From JAZSQZ01 sp045538175 (GTDB taxonomy: Bacteria; Bacillota; Clostridia; Christensenellales; UBA1242), in assembly GCA_045538175.1 (NCBI GenBank), contig JAZSQZ010000002.1, forward strand, positions 1-8,401: 8,401 nt of DNA. Direction: 5' to 3'. A program made the translations under genes and the position numbers. The notes under the pieces are model-generated. The model worked only from the letters and a program-made list of their open reading frames with translations, made no database searches and was not told where the DNA came from. Position 1 is the first letter of the stretch. The number at the start of each line of letters is the position of its first letter. Positions 3,812 through 8,401 of this stretch are shown piece after piece.

Positions 3812-4593
3812 CAACCATCAAACGGGTCGTATCGTTTATTCCCTTCTTCTTTTGGTTTATACAGCACATTCATATGGTTTACATTCTTAGATTTTTCAAG
3901 TGCTTCATTATCCAAAATATCATTGTCCTTCAGTGGGTCATTAGTGTTATATTGTTCTGGGAAGTCACGAGTTGCCACATCGTAAATTGGGTCTGTCGGG
4001 TCGCTGAGTGTTGGATTATGATTGTCAATAGTCATTTTATTATCTTTATACACTTTCAAAGTCAATGTATAAGTATGGCTCATTAAACCAAATGCTTCCT
4101 GATAAAATTTTACATCTCGTATTTCATAGAAAGTTTCATTCTGTGGCAAATAAACTATATCACCTATTCTAGGAATGAAATCATCATAGACTTTTGGAGT
4201 ATTTCTATCTTTTTCACCATAGGTACTCCAATACTTGAATGCAGTAACACCAACATAACAAGTTAAAACATCTTCACCCCAGATACCTTGTAATTGATAT
4301 GTTCTAACATTTGGAGGTAGTTGTTCAGTATACATTACGATATTAAAAGCTCTTTCAATGACTTGGAGTTGGTCTTCACCAAGGATTTTATCACGAACCA
4401 AGTTTTCAGCTACTTTATAATAAACTACCTGTAAACCATAAGTACCATAAGCGTCGGTTGTAAGACCTTCATCCATATAACCTTCGTCTTCAGTAACCAT
4501 ATTACCGGTATTATCATTATAACAATCGTAAGCATCTTTGTTCTTTAATGTGGAACAAAGCCAATCATAAGCTGATAATGCTGTATTTGTCAT
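3808..4593 (-). CDS. T4 gp14-like neck / head-completion protein
   Basis: Length (261 aa) is close to T4 gp14 (about 256). Several blocks match what I recall of the Virus neck protein family: G-L-Q-V-V-Y-Y (residues 53-59); GED followed by a helix with Ala-Phe (72-83; T4 has FGED then KAWKF); and P-x-x-GDIVYLP followed by FYEIRDVKFYQ (141-165; T4 has EGDLIYFP then LFEINWV and FYQ), then a strand-rich YTLTLKVYKD. The acidic, flexible tail ends in DPFDGW, as gp14 tails often end near a DPF motif. gp14 forms part of the neck ring that closes the DNA-filled head and accepts the tail. The ATG overlaps the previous stop (TAATG), with AAAGG at 4601-4605 as SD. This is the last gene of the structural operon; its stop codon lies in a palindrome followed by a terminator. 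The call rests on remembered family features, not an alignment. Confidence 0.72.
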   Translation of the reverse strand: MTNTALSAYDWLCSTLKNKDAYDCYNDNTGNMVTEDEGYMDEGLTTDAYGTYGLQVVYYKVAENLVRDKILGEDQLQVIERAFNIVMYTEQLPPNVRTYQLQGIWGEDVLTCYVGVTAFKYWSTYGEKDRNTPKVYDDFIPRIGDIVYLPQNETFYEIRDVKFYQEAFGLMSHTYTLTLKVYKDNKMTIDNHNPTLSDPTDPIYDVATRDFPEQYNTNDPLKDNDILDNEALEKSKNVNHMNVLYKPKEEGNKRYDPFDGW

Positions 4594-5339
4594 TATTCTA
4601 CCTTTACTATTCCATCTTGGTGCCAGTCAACTTCAAGATGATTATTGTTACTGTTGAAATGTTTAGCGAACTGAATATAGACCATTGGTATTTCCTTCTC
4701 TTCCTTATGTTCATCGTCTGTGTAAGTCAAGAGAAAACCACCAGCACCCCAATCCATAGCTTCTTTATTTCCTCGTTCAGAATCCAATTTGAAGTTGTCT
4801 GCGGTCAATCTGATATTGTTTTCTTCTAATATGTTTTCGTTCAAACCATAAGCACGATATTCACTTTTATCATAAAAGGTCTTAAAATCATATTCTGTTT
4901 TAAAATATAGTGCAGTATTTTTATCTTCCAAAGCATCAAGGCTCCAATCCAAATCACGAGTTACCCAAGATTTATTATTTTCAGTTGAGAAAATTTTACC
5001 ACTTGCAGGAGTGTTTCTAATCATTTCATAAGAAACATCTGAAGTCAATCCTGTATCACCATTGAAAGAATCTGTATTTACATTTTCAAGTGTTAATTTG
5101 GTTGGAATGATACGAGTATATCCTTGTGTTTGACCTTTAATGGAAGTATTGTAAGAGTTTTTAAAATCACCAAATCTAGTAGATAGTTTGTCATTAGTAG
5201 CACTGTTAGTAGGCCAAAAATTACAGTCAGTAATATATGTGTTTATATGACCGTTGTAATTTACATTCTTAATTTCACCGGTTCCAAGAGCATATTGATA
5301 TGCTTTAAAAATAACTCTTTGTGTTCCTGAAAAAGACAT
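4593..5339 (-). CDS. Putative phage virion protein, unknown (248 aa)
   Basis: The ATG shares one base with the upstream stop (TAATG) and has an SD-like AGAGG at 5347-5351, seven bases away, so the start is firm and translation is probably coupled. I do not recognise the family with confidence. It is soluble, acidic and Asn/Thr/Asp-rich, with no signal peptide or membrane helix. The N-terminal part (GTGEIKNVNYNGHI, about residues 19-32) resembles one beta-solenoid turn of the large upstream protein. The last ~30 residues (IPMVYIQFAKHF, then LEVDWHQDGIVKV) resemble the beta-rich I-x-F-x..x-W-x-x-x-G-I ending common in phage fibre and tail proteins; this resemblance is weak. It sits where T4 carries gp13 relative to gp14, but I do not see the gp13 N-terminal pattern. 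A partner, tip or attachment protein for the upstream fibre, or a neck component, are the likeliest roles by position. Confidence 0.55.
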   Translation of the reverse strand: MSFSGTQRVIFKAYQYALGTGEIKNVNYNGHINTYITDCNFWPTNSATNDKLSTRFGDFKNSYNTSIKGQTQGYTRIIPTKLTLENVNTDSFNGDTGLTSDVSYEMIRNTPASGKIFSTENNKSWVTRDLDWSLDALEDKNTALYFKTEYDFKTFYDKSEYRAYGLNENILEENNIRLTADNFKLDSERGNKEAMDWGAGGFLLTYTDDEHKEEKEIPMVYIQFAKHFNSNNNHLEVDWHQDGIVKVE

Positions 5340-8300
5340 TATTTGACCTCTAACATAAGTAACTGTTTACCAGCATCCATCAATGGAGTAGGATATGTAA
5401 TCGCATTTCCTGTTAATGGTGCTTGATTTGTGTTATCCAAAAACATTACATTGTTTCCAGAACTGTCTATAACAAGTAAACCACCGAAGTTCTTATTTGA
5501 AGAAACTGAAGTAGTTGTGAATGTACCCTTTTCAATAATTCTATTTCTAATTTGATTTGCACTTAGATTTTCACCAATTCCATAGTAACTATATCTGTAT
5601 GGTACATTTTCAGAATCTACAGTTTTATAATAACCCATTCTATTGCCGTAGATACCGAATTTAATTTCTTCGTGTTGAATAAGTGAATCATTAAGTGGTA
5701 GTGCAGATGTATTTGTGTAATACTTTATCTCTGTATCATTATATGTGTAATAGAAGAAATCATCAATCCTTGAACGATTAAAGATATTTTTATCTTCCAA
5801 TACACCATCTGTTACTGCCAAGGTATCACTAGAAGTAGAACCGACCAAATAATCTACACCAAACAAAGAACCATCACCGTAGAAAGAATATCCTGAAATA
5901 CCATCTGCGTTTACATCATTGAAGTTACCAGGACACAAATCAGGTGAAGACCAAACCATAATATTCTTTTCATATTGTCTTGGGTTGTGGTAAGAGTTAA
6001 GTGAAGTAAACCAAGCTTCAAAGTTAGAACGAAGTCTGGAAATACCATTTGCCTTATAGTTCATTTGACCATAAGCACCAACAGTTCTAATAAATGTATA
6101 TCCATCAAAAGTATTCTGGATAGCATTTATTTCGTTTGCTTCATAATCAGCAGCATAGGTAGATTGCCAGCCAAAAGTACTTGCATTTCTAAACACATCT
6201 TGAACTCTAGTGTCAGTAGTGTTTACCAACCAAGCTCTCTTAGTTGTATAGTTACCATTACAAGTCCAGCTATCAGCAGCTGTATTACCATCATACCAAG
6301 TATTAAGGTAATCATCATACAAAATAACAGCAGGACTAATGTTTGTTCTACAACCTTCAAGGTGAATTAACCAAGAAGCAATATTTCTCTTGTTATAACC
6401 AACTGGCAAAGTTGCACCTGGATTACCTTCGTTACCACTGGTTCTTTGGTTAGCAAAGTTATGATTAGGATAGAACTTACCAAATCCATTATAATTAGTA
6501 ATGTCAGTATCGTTCAAAATTCTAAATGGATAATCAGATGTATAAAGGTAACCAGTATCCTTACCAGTCTTTAATTCATCTGCAGAAGCCATTTGGTCTT
6601 TATAGTCAATGTTTATACACATAGTTTCCATAATATTCTGTTTTATTTCATAGATACCGATATACTTTGTATTAACCAAAGTAGATTTTACAGATGTTAC
6701 ATTATTATCATCTGTAACGGTCAAATATCCAAGACCTGAACCATTTGTTTTATGAGCAGTTGCTTCAGTTTGTGAATAAGCACTAAATGTACCACTTACA
6801 GGATATGCTACAGCTAAAGGTCCAACAGATGATACAGCAGAAAATACACTGTTTGAAACGAACATCTTATTGGAGCCAAGAATTTCATTTTCGTAAATAC
6901 CTACACCTTGTGTACCTACATCGCACTTACCAGCAATTACGCCCATAGCATTTTCTAAGCGCTTATAGTTTCCGTAATAATCACCGTGCTTCCAGTTGGT
7001 GGCTTCAAAGTTATCATTGTAAATTACAGTTGCTCCATTTACATAACAACCTTCATTTGTGAAATTATTAGTACCTGGTTTAACTGACTTTTCAACTGTT
7101 GGAATATATCTACCAAACAAACCACCAGCTACGATAATTGGTCTTAATCTATATGTAACACAGTCATCTGTAATATCTGTTGCTGTATTTACAGATGGAT
7201 CATTATCATAGAATGCAGAGAAATAATAATCAAAGTTTGATGAAGCAGTATATTGTCCTCCATATAACTTCACCATACTAAATTGCTGTTTCAATTTCTG
7301 TGGAAGAATTGGAGTGTTTTTATAAGTTACATTGTATGAATTATCTTCGCCGTCCCAGATGAACTGGTTATCTACATCTACATTAACCATATTAATGTAG
7401 CCGTTTGCTTGTTTACCAGCAATAGTTCCATAGAAACCAACGAAGTTAGAAGTATTTTGTGCAGTTACTTTAATACTTACACTTGAAATAGTACCGTAAT
7501 TAGCACCAGCAATAATACCAATGTTATATGCAGCTCTTGTCAATGGGTTCATTCTCAATGAAGTCTGCACATAAGCAGAAGGACAAATAATTTTCTTAAA
7601 TTTGTCATCTGAATCTTCGTTTGAAAGACCAAGAGTATCTTGTATCAAGTTAGTATTGTAACATAAATTTGACTGTCTTGTATAATAATTGGTTCCGCTT
7701 TCGTTACAAATGATACCACAGGTATAGAAACCTTTGTTATCCAAACCATAATAAGTTGGTGACTTAGCCATCTGTGAAGCCATATTGAAAATGGTTTTAT
7801 CATTTGGGTCAGCAATTACAGCGGTATTTGTGTAAGCACTTAAATTACCAAACCAGTTGCCCATAAGGTAACTTTGCCAATTTGTAGCAGTAGTATTATA
7901 ATCATCTCTGATAACTGTGTCATTCAATACATAGAAGTTAACAGAAGTCAAAGTATCAGCAACACATCTAAATGGATTGTGTCCTTGAAGGTTCCAAATC
8001 TTACCAGTAATACTACCTGTATAAGTAGTGCGAAGAGAATTTGTATCAGAAGTATTATTACTTGAAACACCAGATACAAGATATGGTAAAGCACTATTTC
8101 CAGTTACATAGAATAACACATTAGCAATTTGCTGATGGTCTTCACCGTAATATCCTTCAGCAAAATAACCAATATAAGGACAGACATTACCTGGTGAGTT
8201 TACGCAGAATGAGTTCATCAAATAATAGTTACTATTACTTGTATCAAATTTCTTACGAACCTTACCATCTTCCCAAGAATAATCATCTGACTTGTTTGTA

Positions 8301-8401
8301 ACAGAATAAACTTCAGGAACGAAACCATAGAAATTAAAATGCTTCATATTCAAAGCATTAATGTTCTTAATTGTACCATAGTTTCTTCCAACTAGAATAC
8401 C
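5339..8401 (-). CDS. Large GLUG-repeat, beta-solenoid-like phage structural/adhesin protein (C-terminal part)
   Basis: The reading frame is open to the right edge. The first ATG-like starts inside (TTG 8353, ATG 8347) are preceded in frame by sixteen codons reading GILVGRNYGTIKNINA, so this is the last ~1020 residues of a longer protein. It is rich in Gly, Asn, Ser, Thr and Tyr. I see GLUG-like motifs (G-[ILV]-[ILF]-x-G-x-x-x-G-x-[IV]) near residues 1-14, 293 (GIIAGANYGTISSV), 324 (TIAGKQANGYINMV), 423 (GGLFGRYIPTV) and 485 (GVIAGKCDVG), counting from the window edge. Such repeats build beta-helical surface proteins. The second half lacks clear repeats and has aromatic, Asn-rich stretches typical of fibre or receptor-binding regions. 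No membrane segment or catalytic motif is visible. It ends in TAATG, overlapping the next gene, which groups it with virion genes. A fibre, whisker or head-decoration role is inference; an enzymatic depolymerase is not excluded. Confidence 0.7.
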   Translation of the reverse strand, partial: GILVGRNYGTIKNINALNMKHFNFYGFVPEVYSVTNKSDDYSWEDGKVRKKFDTSNSNYYLMNSFCVNSPGNVCPYIGYFAEGYYGEDHQQIANVLFYVTGNSALPYLVSGVSSNNTSDTNSLRTTYTGSITGKIWNLQGHNPFRCVADTLTSVNFYVLNDTVIRDDYNTTATNWQSYLMGNWFGNLSAYTNTAVIADPNDKTIFNMASQMAKSPTYYGLDNKGFYTCGIICNESGTNYYTRQSNLCYNTNLIQDTLGLSNEDSDDKFKKIICPSAYVQTSLRMNPLTRAAYNIGIIAGANYGTISSVSIKVTAQNTSNFVGFYGTIAGKQANGYINMVNVDVDNQFIWDGEDNSYNVTYKNTPILPQKLKQQFSMVKLYGGQYTASSNFDYYFSAFYDNDPSVNTATDITDDCVTYRLRPIIVAGGLFGRYIPTVEKSVKPGTNNFTNEGCYVNGATVIYNDNFEATNWKHGDYYGNYKRLENAMGVIAGKCDVGTQGVGIYENEILGSNKMFVSNSVFSAVSSVGPLAVAYPVSGTFSAYSQTEATAHKTNGSGLGYLTVTDDNNVTSVKSTLVNTKYIGIYEIKQNIMETMCINIDYKDQMASADELKTGKDTGYLYTSDYPFRILNDTDITNYNGFGKFYPNHNFANQRTSGNEGNPGATLPVGYNKRNIASWLIHLEGCRTNISPAVILYDDYLNTWYDGNTAADSWTCNGNYTTKRAWLVNTTDTRVQDVFRNASTFGWQSTYAADYEANEINAIQNTFDGYTFIRTVGAYGQMNYKANGISRLRSNFEAWFTSLNSYHNPRQYEKNIMVWSSPDLCPGNFNDVNADGISGYSFYGDGSLFGVDYLVGSTSSDTLAVTDGVLEDKNIFNRSRIDDFFYYTYNDTEIKYYTNTSALPLNDSLIQHEEIKFGIYGNRMGYYKTVDSENVPYRYSYYGIGENLSANQIRNRIIEKGTFTTTSVSSNKNFGGLLVIDSSGNNVMFLDNTNQAPLTGNAITYPTPLMDAGKQLLMLEVK

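Noticed and set aside
5339..8353. A complete 1004-residue gene starting at 8353
   Set aside because: The frame stays open to the window edge and the upstream codons encode another GLUG-like turn, so the gene is partial.
1..8401. CRISPR array, tRNA genes, insertion sequence or integrase site
   Set aside because: No regularly spaced repeats, cloverleaf-like sequence, transposase or integrase motifs were seen. The only dispersed repeat is the 16-base palindrome with its terminator-promoter.

Overview
The window looks like part of a tailed-phage (Caudovirales-type) genome. It is AT-rich and almost entirely coding. Every convincing gene lies on the minus strand, so transcription runs from high to low coordinates. 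Stop codons and start sites fit the standard bacterial code: TAA, TGA and one TAG are all used as stops. Shine-Dalgarno (SD) sites and sigma70-like promoters are clear. The host cannot be named from the sequence.

Region 1 (8401 to 3808) is the end of a virion-structure operon of three genes joined by TAATG stop/start overlaps. First comes the C-terminal ~1020 residues of a very large glycine/asparagine/tyrosine-rich protein with GLUG-like repeats, probably a beta-solenoid fibre or adhesin; its start lies outside the window. Next is a 248-residue putative virion protein. Last is a 261-residue protein that resembles the T4 gp14 neck (head-completion) family, which suggests a contractile-tailed phage.

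Region 2 (3807 to 1) is an array of small accessory genes that I do not recognise individually, but which look like one family. All eight complete proteins (103 to 181 residues; called DF1 to DF8 here in order of transcription) have an N-terminal helix, a beta-rich middle and a charged C-terminal helix, and end in a short motif: hydrophobic-x-x-[D/E]-F followed by 1 to 9 residues. A ninth gene is cut by the left edge. DF1 and DF2 are separate transcription units. DF3 to the edge form one tightly overlapped operon.

The three gaps in front of DF1, DF2 and DF3 share a compact compound element. A 16-base palindrome, GTAAACAWWWWTTTAC, lies on or beside the upstream stop codon. A terminator-like hairpin follows. 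A promoter is laid over that hairpin, with its -35 box (TTGACA or TTGACT) in the hairpin and its -10 box (TATATT) beside the T-run, exactly 17 bases apart in all three. DF2 would be transcribed as a leaderless mRNA. Inside the DF3-DF9 operon, bases encoding or adjoining the C-terminal motif of one gene also form the ribosome-binding site of the next.

The most interesting content is this array: a diversified paralogous family with a conserved tail, its repeated palindrome/terminator/promoter switch, and its position directly behind a structural operon. Its function is unknown.
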